From contig JAAZOE010000018.1 in NCBI GenBank assembly GCA_012797915.1, positions 1-23,797 of the forward strand: a stretch of DNA of 23,797 nt, read 5' to 3'. Made by a program: the position numbers and the translations under genes. A model generated the notes under the pieces. It did not search any database. It saw only the letters and a program-made list of their open reading frames with translations, and was not told the DNA's origin. This document shows positions 1-8,623 of this stretch, piece by piece (position 1 is the first letter of the stretch; each line of letters opens with the position of its first letter). The stretch comes from Candidatus Zixiibacteriota bacterium (lineage in GTDB: Bacteria; Zixibacteria; MSB-5A5; GN15; JAAZOE01).

Positions 1-2291
1 CGGAAACCGCCGTGGTTCTGATAATATATCCGGATATCCCAATCAAGAAACAACCCGACGCGGATACCGTTGACGGTCGCCCCGGAACCATTGGCGATGA
101 CATACTCCAGGATGATAAATCGGCCGTTCGGATCATCCGCCCACCCGAATGTCTTCTGGGTGACGGTCAACCCGATCGGGTATTCGGCGGCGCTGTCGGT
201 AAAACAGCAGACCGTCTCCTGGTCGGCATCATCCCCCGGTTCATAGGCGATCAGCGGGGCATTGGGACAGACGGCGAAATCATCATCCGGATCGATAGCG
301 ATATTCTTGACGCAGTCGGAAACGCGGGTCGGGCCGGTACCGATCAGCAGGGCGCCTTCGTACAGATCATTCGTGTCCCGGTCGAGCTGAAATCCCCGGT
401 ACCCCAGCGGAATGAACGATCCATCCATGCCGGTGCCGGATTTATACCCATAGAAACCGTAGGCGCCGTAATTGGAAATGGTGAATTTCACCCGGCCGGC
501 GTCATGATCGAACCATTGCCGCAAGCCCTCGTTGCCGATAAAAAACTCCACTCGTTCGCTGGTGGCGTAGGTTCCCCCGTCGGTAATCTCCATGTCGAGG
601 CCGACGGTTTGACCCAGTTCCAGTGAGGCATCGAACACGAGATCCAGCGTGAGATTGCCAACAGCCGAGGAGTCCTTCATAATCGTGCCGAAACCGATGA
701 CATCGGCCAGCAGGGAAATCCCATGGTCGGGATTCGAAAACTGAGCTATCACCGCAGTAGCCGATGCCCCGGCATTGGTCAGAGTGACCGGTATATGTAT
801 CGTATCGCCGGGATAGATATCCGGATGCGGCATGGCGGCGACACGGAGCGAGGGCAAGGTCAATTCATCCAGTTTCCGCAAGGCGGCCATGATATCGATC
901 AACCCCCAGCCGTACGTGTTTTCCTTTCCGGCCGCGCCCAGATCACGGGTCGAAGTCAGCAGGGCGGTCTTGATCTGGTCGACGGTGGATTCGGGGTTCT
1001 TCTGGCGCAGGATGGCCACCGCTCCGGCCACGTGCGGCGCGGCCATGGAGGTGCCCGACAGGTAGCCATAGGCCCCATTCGGTTTCGACGAGCGGATGGG
1101 GTGGCCGGGGGCGACGACGTTCGGCTTAATGGAAACACCGTCGCAGTCGGAGGGTCCCCGGGAGGAATAGCGATAGATGGCCAGCGAATCCAAAAACTGG
1201 ATTGCCCCGACGGCGAAATTGGTCAGTGAATCCGTGGCCCGGTCGGCCGGATTGCGGAGGCTCGAGGCGCTGGGGCCTTCATTACCGGCGGCGAAGATGT
1301 TGACGATGCCGAGCGCCTCGATGTTGTCGATCAGTGGCCAGAAAAGGTGATTACAGCCGATATTGGGGATGCCCCAACTGTGATTGATGACATCGGGTAA
1401 ATCGGCGACGGTATTGGGATCGCCGTCGGGATCGGCCGCCCATTGAAACGCCTCGAACAGCGAAGTTCCCGGGACATCGATGGCCACGGCCGCAATCCAG
1501 TCGGCGCCGGGGGCGACGCCGATCGTATCCCCGGCGGCGGAATGGCCGACCATGATTCCCATGGTATGGGTCCCGTGCGCGATCAGGTCCGCATTGCCGG
1601 CGGTGGTGAAATAGTGGGGGTAGGTCGAGGTGTCGACCGACGAAAACCAGCATTCGGAAGCTGGGTATCCTTTGTTCCCGCGGTAATTGGCGGACAGGGC
1701 CGGATGGACGCCGTCGACCCCCGTATCGAAATTGCAGACGATCCGTCCTCTGCCGTCGTAGCCGGCTTTCCAGGCCGAATCGGCCTTGATGACCTTCAGG
1801 TTGTCCTGGACCCCGGCTGTTTCCGCGACCGACGATGACCATCCTTCCATCGGCAGGGTGACAATGGTCGGATACAACTCGATCGCCTCAATCGAGGGAT
1901 TGTCGGCCAGCGAGGCGATATCGGCGGCGGTCAGTTCCGCCTCGATGATATTATCAATCCAAAATGATTTCACGTTTCGCGCCCGGCCGCGGTCGGCCAG
2001 GCTGCTCACCAGATTCAAAACCGGCGCCTGGGAGCGGGAGGCGAGGCCCTTGAGCTCGATCATCGCCGCCCGATGTTGCTCCGCCCGGGTGGCGTATGTC
2101 TGGGTAATGGCGGCTTTCATGGCGGCGGAATTGTGGTTGGAAACCGGGACAATCACGACCCGAATGAATTCATCCGCCCCCTTGGTCTCGATCTCCCGTT
2201 GCAGTTGGTCGGCGACGTATCCGCCCCGGGCCGTACCGGCGGCCAGAATTCCTAACACCAACCCCAAGACCACTATCGCGCGCTGAGACAT
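1..2291 (-). CDS. Secreted subtilisin-like (S8) serine protease, 3' end beyond window
   Basis: The frame is open from an ATG at 2291 to the left edge, about 763 codons, so the C-terminus is missing. An AGGAG Shine-Dalgarno lies 5 bases before the ATG. Residues 1-22 form a signal peptide and about 25-150 look like an inhibitor-I9-type propeptide. The peptidase domain follows (about 165-475) with the complete S8 site: Asp189 in FDTGVDGVHP, His239 in HGTHTMG, oxyanion Asn337 in AAGNEGP and Ser415 in GTSMAAPHVAG. The spacing resembles bacillopeptidase F-like enzymes. The rest is beta-sandwich-like sequence with no second catalytic domain. It should be exported and degrade extracellular protein. 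No sorting tail can be seen because the end is outside the window. Family assignment is firm; substrate is unknown. Confidence 0.93.
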   Translation of the reverse strand, partial: MSQRAIVVLGLVLGILAAGTARGGYVADQLQREIETKGADEFIRVVIVPVSNHNSAAMKAAITQTYATRAEQHRAAMIELKGLASRSQAPVLNLVSSLADRGRARNVKSFWIDNIIEAELTAADIASLADNPSIEAIELYPTIVTLPMEGWSSSVAETAGVQDNLKVIKADSAWKAGYDGRGRIVCNFDTGVDGVHPALSANYRGNKGYPASECWFSSVDTSTYPHYFTTAGNADLIAHGTHTMGIMVGHSAAGDTIGVAPGADWIAAVAIDVPGTSLFEAFQWAADPDGDPNTVADLPDVINHSWGIPNIGCNHLFWPLIDNIEALGIVNIFAAGNEGPSASSLRNPADRATDSLTNFAVGAIQFLDSLAIYRYSSRGPSDCDGVSIKPNVVAPGHPIRSSKPNGAYGYLSGTSMAAPHVAGAVAILRQKNPESTVDQIKTALLTSTRDLGAAGKENTYGWGLIDIMAALRKLDELTLPSLRVAAMPHPDIYPGDTIHIPVTLTNAGASATAVIAQFSNPDHGISLLADVIGFGTIMKDSSAVGNLTLDLVFDASLELGQTVGLDMEITDGGTYATSERVEFFIGNEGLRQWFDHDAGRVKFTISNYGAYGFYGYKSGTGMDGSFIPLGYRGFQLDRDTNDLYEGALLIGTGPTRVSDCVKNIAIDPDDDFAVCPNAPLIAYEPGDDADQETVCCFTDSAAEYPIGLTVTQKTFGWADDPNGRFIILEYVIANGSGATVNGIRVGLFLDWDIRIYYQNHGGF

Positions 2292-2304
2292 ACAAACTCC
2301 TGAT

Positions 2305-2322
2305 AAAAGCACCCATGCTTTT
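2305..2322 (-). promoter_or_regulatory. Hairpin in the 5' leader of the S8 protease gene
   Basis: A perfect 7-bp stem (AAAAGCA / TGCTTTT) with a 4-base loop lies just upstream of the Shine-Dalgarno of the protease gene. On the gene's strand it is followed by T-rich sequence. It could be a leader structure or a weak attenuator. Only the symmetry is seen; the role is inferred. Confidence 0.35.
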
Positions 2323-2466
2323 TCAGCACAGGGTATGCCGAAGGGACGGCTTCCATGCATATATTTACCCCTTGGCGTTCAAGAAGATACAAAATCCATC
2401 CGGGTCAGGCAAGAGGAGTATGCAAGAAACGGAGGAAAAACTGTGAAGCCCGTTGCAGGGAAGGTT

Positions 2467-2790
2467 TTACCCCTCGTGGCTTAAAATCACCGCCGTGCCG
2501 GAGACCGAAACCATCAGCATCCCGGAATGGACGACCTCGTAGTCGATATCCACGCCGACAACCGCCTCGCCGCCCAGGAGCCGGGCCTCGGAAGTCATTT
2601 CCTCAATCGCGATCTGCCGCGCCTTTTTCAGGGCTTGTTCGTATTCCGTACTGCGGCTGCCAACAATATCGGTGATGGCCGCGAAGAGGTCCTTGACCAA
2701 GCTGGTTCCCAATATCGCCTCGCCGGTCACGAGACCGAGGTACGCGTGGATTTTCCTTCCCTCGATGGTAGGGGTGGTGGTGACGATCAT
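2467..2790 (-). CDS. YbjQ/UPF0145 family protein
   Basis: This 107-residue protein matches the YbjQ (DUF74, UPF0145) family in length and pattern: an N-terminal TTTPTIEG strand, a central LGTSLVKDLFAAITDIVGSR segment, and the C-terminal GGEAVVGVDIDYEVV and VSGTAVIL strands. The family forms small cytoplasmic oligomers sometimes called heavy-metal-binding, with no settled function. Its ATG overlaps the stop of the upstream membrane-protein gene as ATGA, and a CAGGAGG Shine-Dalgarno lies inside the end of that gene. The two are therefore probably co-transcribed and translationally coupled. It ends in TAA. Confidence 0.88.
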   Translation of the reverse strand: MIVTTTPTIEGRKIHAYLGLVTGEAILGTSLVKDLFAAITDIVGSRSTEYEQALKKARQIAIEEMTSEARLLGGEAVVGVDIDYEVVHSGMLMVSVSGTAVILSHEG

Positions 2791-3221
2791 GTGGCCTCCT
2801 GATGCGGTTCCGCCGCGCCCCGGCCGATAAGCAGGCCGGCCACGGCCCCGATAAACGCATAGATAATCAAGTCAGTGACAATCTCCAGGAGCAGCCATTG
2901 GGACAGCGACAAAATGATCTGCCGTTTGAGGATGAACACCGGGGAGGAGGCCGCCCAGATGATGATTCCCGTCTTCATCCCGACCTGCCAATCATCTCCG
3001 GTCCAGACCTTGTGCAGGTACCAGGTGAGCGCGGCAATGACTATTCCCACGCCGAGGTTTACGACCAGGTACGCCAGTCCCACCATCCGGCCGGCATCCC
3101 GGGCCAATTCGGCGTTCTGCAGATATAGCCGGTCGAAAAACAGGAAAGCGGCGAACCCCTGCAACATATGGCACAGCACCCCGGCGGCCAAACCGGCCCA
3201 AAATATCCTTTTGTATGGCAT
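2787..3221 (-). CDS. Small four-helix integral membrane protein
   Basis: No family is recognised. From the ATG at 3221 the protein has about 144 residues and four hydrophobic segments: near the start (FWAGLAAGVLCHML), a second ending at WYLHKV, a third around GIIIWAASSPVFIL, and a last one ending LLIGRGAAE. An upstream in-frame ATG at 3257 would add twelve residues including several arginines and prolines. Neither start has a good Shine-Dalgarno, and 3221 was chosen because the helix then begins naturally after a short basic tail. It overlaps the YbjQ-family gene by four bases. It is divergent from mntP. Function is unknown. Confidence 0.72.
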   Translation of the reverse strand: MPYKRIFWAGLAAGVLCHMLQGFAAFLFFDRLYLQNAELARDAGRMVGLAYLVVNLGVGIVIAALTWYLHKVWTGDDWQVGMKTGIIIWAASSPVFILKRQIILSLSQWLLLEIVTDLIIYAFIGAVAGLLIGRGAAEPHQEAT

Positions 3222-3272
3222 CGGAGGCAAGGTACGTCTCGGGCCGGTCCAAGGCAAGGAGGAAAAAACCGT

Positions 3273-3300
3273 TTGGGCCGATGACGGCCGGTGGTATATT
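3273..3300 (+). promoter_or_regulatory. Candidate promoter for mntP
   Basis: TTGGGC (3273-3278) and TATATT (3295-3300) are 16 bp apart, with a GGCCG/CGGCC inverted repeat in the spacer. The predicted start falls about 25 bases before the mntP ATG. No yybP-ykoY manganese riboswitch fits in this short leader. Confidence 0.4.
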
Positions 3301-3331
3301 CCGGCACAAACCCATGAAGGGTTGCTGATTT

Positions 3332-3898
3332 ATGCCGTTGATCGATATCCTTTTCATAGCCGTCGGGCTGGCCATGGATGCGTTCACCGTCGCCTTGGCC
3401 GTGGGCCTGCATCTCTCCAACCGGGGAGGGATATCCTTCCGCCAATATTTCCGTCTGGCCTTCCATTTCGGCCTGTTCCAGTTCCTCATGCCGGTTACCG
3501 GCTGGGCCGCCGGGTTGACCGTCGCCCAATATATCGAGGCGTATGATCATTGGTTGGCTCTGGGTCTGTTGACCTATATCGGCGTCAAGCTGATCCATGA
3601 AGGACGCAAGACCGAGGAATACGCGGCCGCCGACCCGACCCGGGGAATGTCGCTGGTGCTTCTGTCGATGGCGACCTCGATCGATGCTCTGGCCACCGGG
3701 TTGTCGCTGGCGTTTTTGGGAACCGGCATCGTCTACCCCGCGCTGATCATCGGCATCGTGGCGCTGGCTTTCACCGCCGCCGGGCTGGCTCTCGGGCGCA
3801 CGCTCGGTCTGCGCTGGCGCGGACGGGTCGCCCTCCTGGGTGGGTTGATCCTGATCGGCATCGGCATCAAAATCCTTTTCGAACACCTGACCGCGTAA
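3332..3898 (+). CDS. mntP: Manganese efflux pump MntP family
   Basis: The 188-residue, six-helix protein carries both MntP (YebN, DUF204) repeat signatures: GLAMDAFTVALAVG in the first helix and MATSIDALATGLSLAF in the fourth, each with the conserved Asp in the membrane. The cytoplasmic loop after helix three (LIHEGRKTEE) is also typical. Members export Mn(II) across the inner membrane, and length is normal for the family. The start at 3332 has a modest AAGGG about 10 bases upstream. The gene stands alone, divergent from the membrane-protein/YbjQ pair. Manganese as substrate follows from the family and was not shown here. Confidence 0.9.
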   Translation: MPLIDILFIAVGLAMDAFTVALAVGLHLSNRGGISFRQYFRLAFHFGLFQFLMPVTGWAAGLTVAQYIEAYDHWLALGLLTYIGVKLIHEGRKTEEYAAADPTRGMSLVLLSMATSIDALATGLSLAFLGTGIVYPALIIGIVALAFTAAGLALGRTLGLRWRGRVALLGGLILIGIGIKILFEHLTA

Positions 3899-3944
3899 AT
3901 CGCCTCACCGGTTTTCCAATCGATTTTTTTCTTTCCTGCAACCG

Positions 3945-3956
3945 CCGGGCGCCCGG
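3945..3956. repeat. 12-bp GC-rich perfect palindrome
   Basis: CCGGGCGCCCGG between mntP and the ABC operon is perfectly self-complementary. A run of T bases at about 3924-3931 lies before rather than after it, so it does not make a classical terminator for mntP. Confidence 0.35.
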
Positions 3957-4067
3957 GGCCGTCCAATACGGTACTGATGGTATCTGCTCCTTATGGGTTG
4001 CCTCGACGGCCGTTGCCGGCCGGTGAGCCGAAACAAAAAAACCGCCGCCCCGTACCCAAAAGAGAGC

Positions 4068-4087
4068 CGGCCTGAACAGGCAGGCCG
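4068..4087 (+). promoter_or_regulatory. Hairpin just upstream of the adaptor gene
   Basis: CGGCCTG and CAGGCCG form a perfect 7-bp stem around a 6-base loop, ending 9 bases before the GGAG Shine-Dalgarno of the adaptor gene at 4106. It has no T tract. It may be a leader structure, or it may be only a dispersed palindrome. Confidence 0.35.
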
Positions 4088-4105
4088 TAACCGATGGAGT
4101 TGGCC

Positions 4106-5203
4106 ATGTTCAAAAAGATCCTGCTGGTGGTTGTGGTTCTGGGTGTCATCGCCGTGGTGCTGTTTTTCACCATCAACGGCTCGGCCAAGAAGGAAGACGG
4201 CCTGAAGACGGTGGCCTGCCAGAAAGGGGAGATCATCGACAAGGCGCTGGCCGTGGGAACCATCGTTCCGCGGCACGAAATCGCCGTCAAATCGAAAATT
4301 TCCGGCATCGTCAAGAAGCTGTACGTCGACGTCGGCGATCAAGTCCGGGTCGGCGAACCTCTGCTGGATATTTCTCCCGATCCGACGCCCTTGGAATATG
4401 CCGAGGCCAAACGGCAGGTCGAGATCAGCGAAGTGACCTTCGAAAACGCGGACCGGGAACTGGTGCGGTCGAAAGCGCTGATCGAAAAGAAACTGATTTC
4501 CGAACAGGAATTCGAAAACGTCAAAGCCCGCCGCGACGAAACGGAACTGCGGTTGAGTCTGGCCAGGGAAAAACTGTCGCTGATCGAAAAGGGCCAGACC
4601 AAGATCGCCACCACCGTCGTCGACAATGTCATCAAATCGTCATTCGACGGCACCGTGCTGGCCCGGTTCGTGGATGTCGGCGATCCGGTCGTGCCGCTGA
4701 CCAGCTACCAGGCGGGGACCGAGGTGATGACGCTGGCCGATATGTCCGACCTGCTGTTCAAGGGAACGGTGGATGAGATCGATGTCGGCAAACTGCGGAT
4801 CGGCATGCCGGTCGAACTGAAGGTCGGCGCGCTCCCCAAAGACAAAGTCTCCGGGAAACTGACCAAGGTCTCCCCGCAGGCCCACAAGGACGAGGGCTCC
4901 ACCGTGTTCGATATCGAAATCGATCTGGACAATCCCGGGCAGACGCCGTTGCGGGCCGGGTATTCGGCCAACGCCGATATCATCATCACCAAGAAGGACA
5001 GCGTCCTGATTATCCCCGAACGGCTGATCGAATTCGTCAAGGACACCGCCTACGTCGAAATTCGGGACAGCCTGGGGACGGCCACCAAGATTCCGATCCA
5101 GACCGGGTTGTCCGACGGCATCAACGTGGAGGTGACCGGCGGGCTGGCCGAGGGCGCCCTGGTGGTCGAACGGCCGCCCAAGGAAATCGACGGGATGTTT
5201 TAA
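4106..5203 (+). CDS. MacA/HlyD-type periplasmic adaptor of an ABC efflux system
   Basis: From ATG 4106 the protein has 365 residues. An N-terminal membrane anchor (residues 1-22) is followed by a biotinyl-lipoyl-like strand pair (KSKISGIVKKLYVDVGDQVRVGEPLL). An alpha-helical hairpin (about 95-160, rich in Glu, Lys and Arg) returns to the second lipoyl half (SSFDGTVLARFVDVGDPV), then a beta-barrel and a membrane-proximal domain. This is the domain order of MacA-like adaptors. ATG 4094 is in frame, but GGAG at 4096-4099 is correctly spaced only for 4106. The next gene starts three bases after the TAA. It is expected to link the permeases to an outer-membrane channel, which is not encoded here. 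Substrate is unknown. Confidence 0.9.
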   Translation: MFKKILLVVVVLGVIAVVLFFTINGSAKKEDGLKTVACQKGEIIDKALAVGTIVPRHEIAVKSKISGIVKKLYVDVGDQVRVGEPLLDISPDPTPLEYAEAKRQVEISEVTFENADRELVRSKALIEKKLISEQEFENVKARRDETELRLSLAREKLSLIEKGQTKIATTVVDNVIKSSFDGTVLARFVDVGDPVVPLTSYQAGTEVMTLADMSDLLFKGTVDEIDVGKLRIGMPVELKVGALPKDKVSGKLTKVSPQAHKDEGSTVFDIEIDLDNPGQTPLRAGYSANADIIITKKDSVLIIPERLIEFVKDTAYVEIRDSLGTATKIPIQTGLSDGINVEVTGGLAEGALVVERPPKEIDGMF

Positions 5204-5205
5204 CC

Positions 5206-6441
5206 ATGTTGCCGCTGCTGTCGGTCAAGCAGTTTTTCCGCGACATGCGGAGTCAAAAGTTGCGCACGCTTCTGACCATGTTCGGAATTTTGTGGGGCAC
5301 GGTTTCGATCGTCATCCTCATGGCTTTCGGCACCGGTCTGCAGGAATACCAGGTGCAGCGGTTCAAGGGGCTGGGGGAATCGATCACCATCATCTGGCCG
5401 GGGATCACCTCCAAGCCGTGGCAGGGTCTTCCGCGGGGGCGACGCATCCGTCTGACCGAGGACGACGTCGTCATGATGAAGAAATCCCTGCCCAGCATCA
5501 AGCACATTTCGCCGGAGTTCCCGGCCTACAACGTCATGCTGAAGTCGCACCGCAACAACATGACCGCCCTGGTGGCCGGCGTGTGGCCGGAGTTTTCCGA
5601 GATGCGCAACCTCAACCCGCAGGCCGGAGGACGGTTCATCAACGACGTCGACATGGCCGAAAAACGCCGCACCATCTTCATCGGCGACGAACTGGCCCGG
5701 AAACTGTTTCCGGGCGAGGAGGCGGTCGGACAGAGTGTGCAGGTCAACGGTGTTCCCTTCGTGGTCGTCGGGGTGATGGTGCACAAAGAACAGAACTCCA
5801 GCTACGGCGGACGCGACACGCGCAACGCCTACATCGCCTCGACCACGTTTCTGGGAATGTACACCCGGCGGTATCCCAACGACGTCGTCGTACAGTCGTG
5901 GACGCCCGACGACATGAAACAGACCAAAAGCGACGTCTTTCGCTATGCCGCCGCCCGGTACAAGTTCGATTCCGGCGACAGCGAGGCGCTGTCCACTTGG
6001 GACACCACCGAGGGGATGCGGTTTTTCCTCACCTTCTTCGGCGCTTTCCGCCTGTTTCTGGTCGGCATCGGCTGCCTGACCCTGGTCACCGGCGCCATCG
6101 GCGTCACCAACATCATGAACGTGGTGCTGGAGGAACGGACCAAGGAAATCGGCATCAAGATGGCCCTGGGGGCCAAGCCGTCGGTCATCATGACCCAGTT
6201 CCTGTTCGAAACGTTTTTGATCACGGCCATCGGCGGCCTGATCGGGCTGGGCATCGCCGTGGGGATCATTTCTCTTTTCAACATGGCCGAGCCGATTGAG
6301 GAGCTGGGCCGGCCGACCCTGCATTTCATTCATGCCGTCGCGGCCGTGGGGGTGCTGGGCCTGGTGGCCTTTTTATCCGGGTTTTTCCCGGCCCGCCGCG
6401 CATCGCGGCTGGAGCCGGTCAAGGCGTTGAAACTGTACTGA
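5206..6441 (+). CDS. MacB/FtsX-type ABC transporter permease, first of two
   Basis: The 411-residue protein has the MacB-type layout: transmembrane helix 1 (TLLTMFGILWGTVSIVILMAF), a periplasmic MacB_PCD domain of about 240 residues, then three C-terminal helices of the FtsX domain with the motif NIMNVVLEERTKEIGIKMALGAKP. The C-terminus FPARRASRLEPVKALKLY is the usual permease ending. It has no fused ATPase, unlike E. coli MacB. It starts three bases after the adaptor stop and ends six bases before permease two, so it is part of one operon. It probably pairs with permease two. It ends in TGA. Confidence 0.9.
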   Translation: MLPLLSVKQFFRDMRSQKLRTLLTMFGILWGTVSIVILMAFGTGLQEYQVQRFKGLGESITIIWPGITSKPWQGLPRGRRIRLTEDDVVMMKKSLPSIKHISPEFPAYNVMLKSHRNNMTALVAGVWPEFSEMRNLNPQAGGRFINDVDMAEKRRTIFIGDELARKLFPGEEAVGQSVQVNGVPFVVVGVMVHKEQNSSYGGRDTRNAYIASTTFLGMYTRRYPNDVVVQSWTPDDMKQTKSDVFRYAAARYKFDSGDSEALSTWDTTEGMRFFLTFFGAFRLFLVGIGCLTLVTGAIGVTNIMNVVLEERTKEIGIKMALGAKPSVIMTQFLFETFLITAIGGLIGLGIAVGIISLFNMAEPIEELGRPTLHFIHAVAAVGVLGLVAFLSGFFPARRASRLEPVKALKLY

Positions 6442-6447
6442 GGCGCG

Positions 6448-7707
6448 ATGAACTTTTCGATCCTGTTCAACGTTTTCCTGCGCGACTTCCGCAAGCAGAA
6501 GAAGCGGATGATCCTGACGCTGGTGGCCATCCTCTGGGGGACCATGTCGATCATGCTCCTGCTGGCCTTCGGCGAGGGCCTCAAGCGGCAGTTCGCGGTC
6601 AACGAACGGGGCCTGGGAGAAGGAATCGTCATCATGTGGAGCGGCCAGACCTCCAAGCCGTACCAGGGGTTCGGCAAGGGACGGCGGATCTGGCTGCGGG
6701 TCGATGACATCGACTATCTGCGGCGCCGGATGCCGGAACTGGAAACGGTGGCCGGCGAATACAGCCGCTGGGGGGCGACCATCAAGTACGGCAACAAGGT
6801 GCTCAACGACCGCATCTGCGGCATCTACCCCGAATATCGCGACATGCGCAACTTCATCCCCGCCGCCGGCGGCCGGATGATCGACAAGCTGGACATGGAC
6901 CTCAAGCGGCGGGTTGCGTTCCTGGGGGATCGTTCCGCGGCCCGTCTGTTCGGCGACGACATGAAGCCGGAAGACATCATCGGCGAACGGATCTACCTCA
7001 ACGGCACGCCGTTCACGGTTGTCGGGGTGATGGTGCATAAACTGCAGATGAGCAGCTACGAGGGGCAGGACGCCGACATGATTTCCATTCCGGCCACGAC
7101 CTTCGAAACCATTTTTCACGATCCCTACCTGGATTACATTCTCTACAAGCCGAAAGTGCAGGACAACATGGCCGGGGTGGAAAAGCGGGTGTTCGAAGTC
7201 ATGGGGGCCAAGTACAAGTTCGATCCCACCGACGACCGGGCCCTGCGCACCTGGGATCTGGTGGAGGAAAAGCGGATCACCGACGCGGTCATGTTCGGCA
7301 TCGAGGTCTTTTTGGGAGTCATCGGCTTTCTGACCCTGTTCATCGCCGGGGTGGGGGTGGCCAACATCATGTATGTCTCCATCCGCGAGCGGACCCGCGA
7401 GATCGGCGTCAAGATGGCCGTCGGGGCGCGGCGCATCTATATCCTCATGCAGTTTATCGTCGAGGCCCTGGGGATCACCTTCCTGGGCGGTCTTGCCGGC
7501 ATGGCCATCGCCTTCGCCCTGACCGAACTGTTCAAGATGGTGCCGCTGGATTCGGAGGCGCTGGTGATGCTGGGCCGGCCGACCGTGTCGCTGGAAATCG
7601 GCATCGTGGTCACGATCATTTTGGGTATTTTGGGATTTCTGTCGGGCCTGTTCCCGGCGCTGAAGGCCGCCTCGATCAATCCGACCGAGGCGTTGCGGTA
7701 TGAATAG
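6448..7707 (+). CDS. MacB/FtsX-type ABC transporter permease, second of two
   Basis: This 419-residue protein is a clear paralogue of the preceding gene: the same first helix (ILTLVAILWGTMSIMLLLAFGEG), the same SKPYQGFGKGRRIWL segment in the periplasmic domain, and NIMYVSIRERTREIGVKMAVGARR in the FtsX domain. It ends FPALKAASINPTEALRYE. The two permeases differ enough to form a heterodimer served by one separate ATPase. It stops with TAG at 7705-7707. The next six codons are open and lead in the same frame to the ATPase start at 7726, so the two genes are separated in frame only by this TAG. The natural permease ending argues that the stop is genuine. Confidence 0.9.
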   Translation: MNFSILFNVFLRDFRKQKKRMILTLVAILWGTMSIMLLLAFGEGLKRQFAVNERGLGEGIVIMWSGQTSKPYQGFGKGRRIWLRVDDIDYLRRRMPELETVAGEYSRWGATIKYGNKVLNDRICGIYPEYRDMRNFIPAAGGRMIDKLDMDLKRRVAFLGDRSAARLFGDDMKPEDIIGERIYLNGTPFTVVGVMVHKLQMSSYEGQDADMISIPATTFETIFHDPYLDYILYKPKVQDNMAGVEKRVFEVMGAKYKFDPTDDRALRTWDLVEEKRITDAVMFGIEVFLGVIGFLTLFIAGVGVANIMYVSIRERTREIGVKMAVGARRIYILMQFIVEALGITFLGGLAGMAIAFALTELFKMVPLDSEALVMLGRPTVSLEIGIVVTIILGILGFLSGLFPALKAASINPTEALRYE

Positions 7708-7725
7708 GAAAGGGCGGTTGCACGC

Positions 7726-8430
7726 ATGATCAGCATGAACGGCATCACCAAGGTGTACCAGACCGGACAGGTGACCTTCGCGGCCCTGCGGGGCATCACG
7801 CTCGAAGTCGCCGACAACGAATTCATCGCCGTGGTCGGACCGTCGGGGTCCGGCAAATCGACCCTCATGAACCTGATGGGGTGTCTGGATACCCCCACCG
7901 AGGGGAGTTATCGGCTGGCCGGGGAGGAGGTCGAAACTTTATCGCCCAACCAACTGGCCGAAATCCGCAACCGCCGGGTCGGGTTCGTTTTCCAGGCGTT
8001 CAATCTGTTGCCGTACGCCACCACTTTCGAAAACGTGGAACTGCCGCTGATTTTCGCCGGCGCCCGCGGCCGCGACCGCCGCCGCCGGGTGACCGACCTG
8101 CTCTGCCGCGTCGGCCTGGCGGAAAAGATGGGGAACAAGCCGACCGAACTGTCGGGCGGTGAGATGCAGCGGGTGGCCATCGCCCGGGCCCTGGCCAACA
8201 GTCCCAAGCTGATTCTGGCCGATGAGCCGACCGGCAATCTGGACACCAAGTCCGGCGGCGAGATCATCAAAATATTCGAGGATTTGTGGCATGACGGCCA
8301 CACCATCATCGTCATTACCCACGACATGAATATCGCGGGTCGGTGCCAGCGGATCGTCCGGTTGAAAGACGGCCTGATCGACAACGGCAACGGCGTTCCC
8401 AAACGGGCCGAGTCACAAGTTATGTCCTGA
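7726..8430 (+). CDS. ABC transporter ATPase of the MacB/LolD class
   Basis: The 234-residue subunit has every functional motif: Walker A GPSGSGKST (38-46), Q-loop Gln90, signature LSGGE (142-146), Walker B LILADEP with Glu167 as general base, D-loop NLDTKS, and switch His199 in ITHD. FQAFNLLPYATTFENVELPL is typical of the MacB/LolD/FtsE subgroup that drives mechanotransmission rather than classical translocation. It is the last gene of the adaptor-permease-permease-ATPase operon. ATG 7735 is an alternative start nine bases downstream. It ends in TGA. It should power export or extrusion by the two permeases. Confidence 0.93.
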   Translation: MISMNGITKVYQTGQVTFAALRGITLEVADNEFIAVVGPSGSGKSTLMNLMGCLDTPTEGSYRLAGEEVETLSPNQLAEIRNRRVGFVFQAFNLLPYATTFENVELPLIFAGARGRDRRRRVTDLLCRVGLAEKMGNKPTELSGGEMQRVAIARALANSPKLILADEPTGNLDTKSGGEIIKIFEDLWHDGHTIIVITHDMNIAGRCQRIVRLKDGLIDNGNGVPKRAESQVMS

Positions 8431-8458
8431 TGAGAGATAAGAATCTTGAGTAGCGGTG

Positions 8459-8525
8459 TGCGGGTGCACGCCCGTGAGACGACCATTTCTACCATGGTGT
8501 CCCGGAGAGGCGAGCGGGCGCCCGC
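8459..8525. repeat. Palindromic sequences after the ABC operon
   Basis: Two GC-rich self-complementary stretches lie here: CGGGT/GCCCG around a four-base loop (about 8460-8473) and the perfect palindrome GCGGGCGCCCGC (8514-8525). Neither is followed by a T tract. They may fold at the end of the operon transcript, but they look more like the dispersed palindromes seen elsewhere in this window. Confidence 0.35.
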
Positions 8526-8555
8526 CCGGGATGCCTTTACTGACCGCAATCATGA

Positions 8556-8584
8556 TTGACACGGCATAACCTCCGCCGTATACT
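8556..8584 (+). promoter_or_regulatory. Near-consensus sigma-70-type promoter
   Basis: TTGACA (8556-8561) and TATACT (8579-8584) are separated by exactly 17 bp. It is one of the best promoter matches in the window and points at the putative lipoprotein gene. That gene is therefore probably expressed independently of the ABC operon. Confidence 0.7.
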
Positions 8585-8623
8585 ATACTCAATGAATATC
8601 CGTTCCCGCGTTTGGATCGGTCC

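Noticed and set aside
3258..3331. yybP-ykoY manganese riboswitch before mntP
   Set aside because: The leader is too short and the conserved loops are absent.
5200..6333. 377-residue minus-strand frame opposite permease one
   Set aside because: Antisense shadow rich in His, Asp and Gly; the plus strand is a clear FtsX permease.
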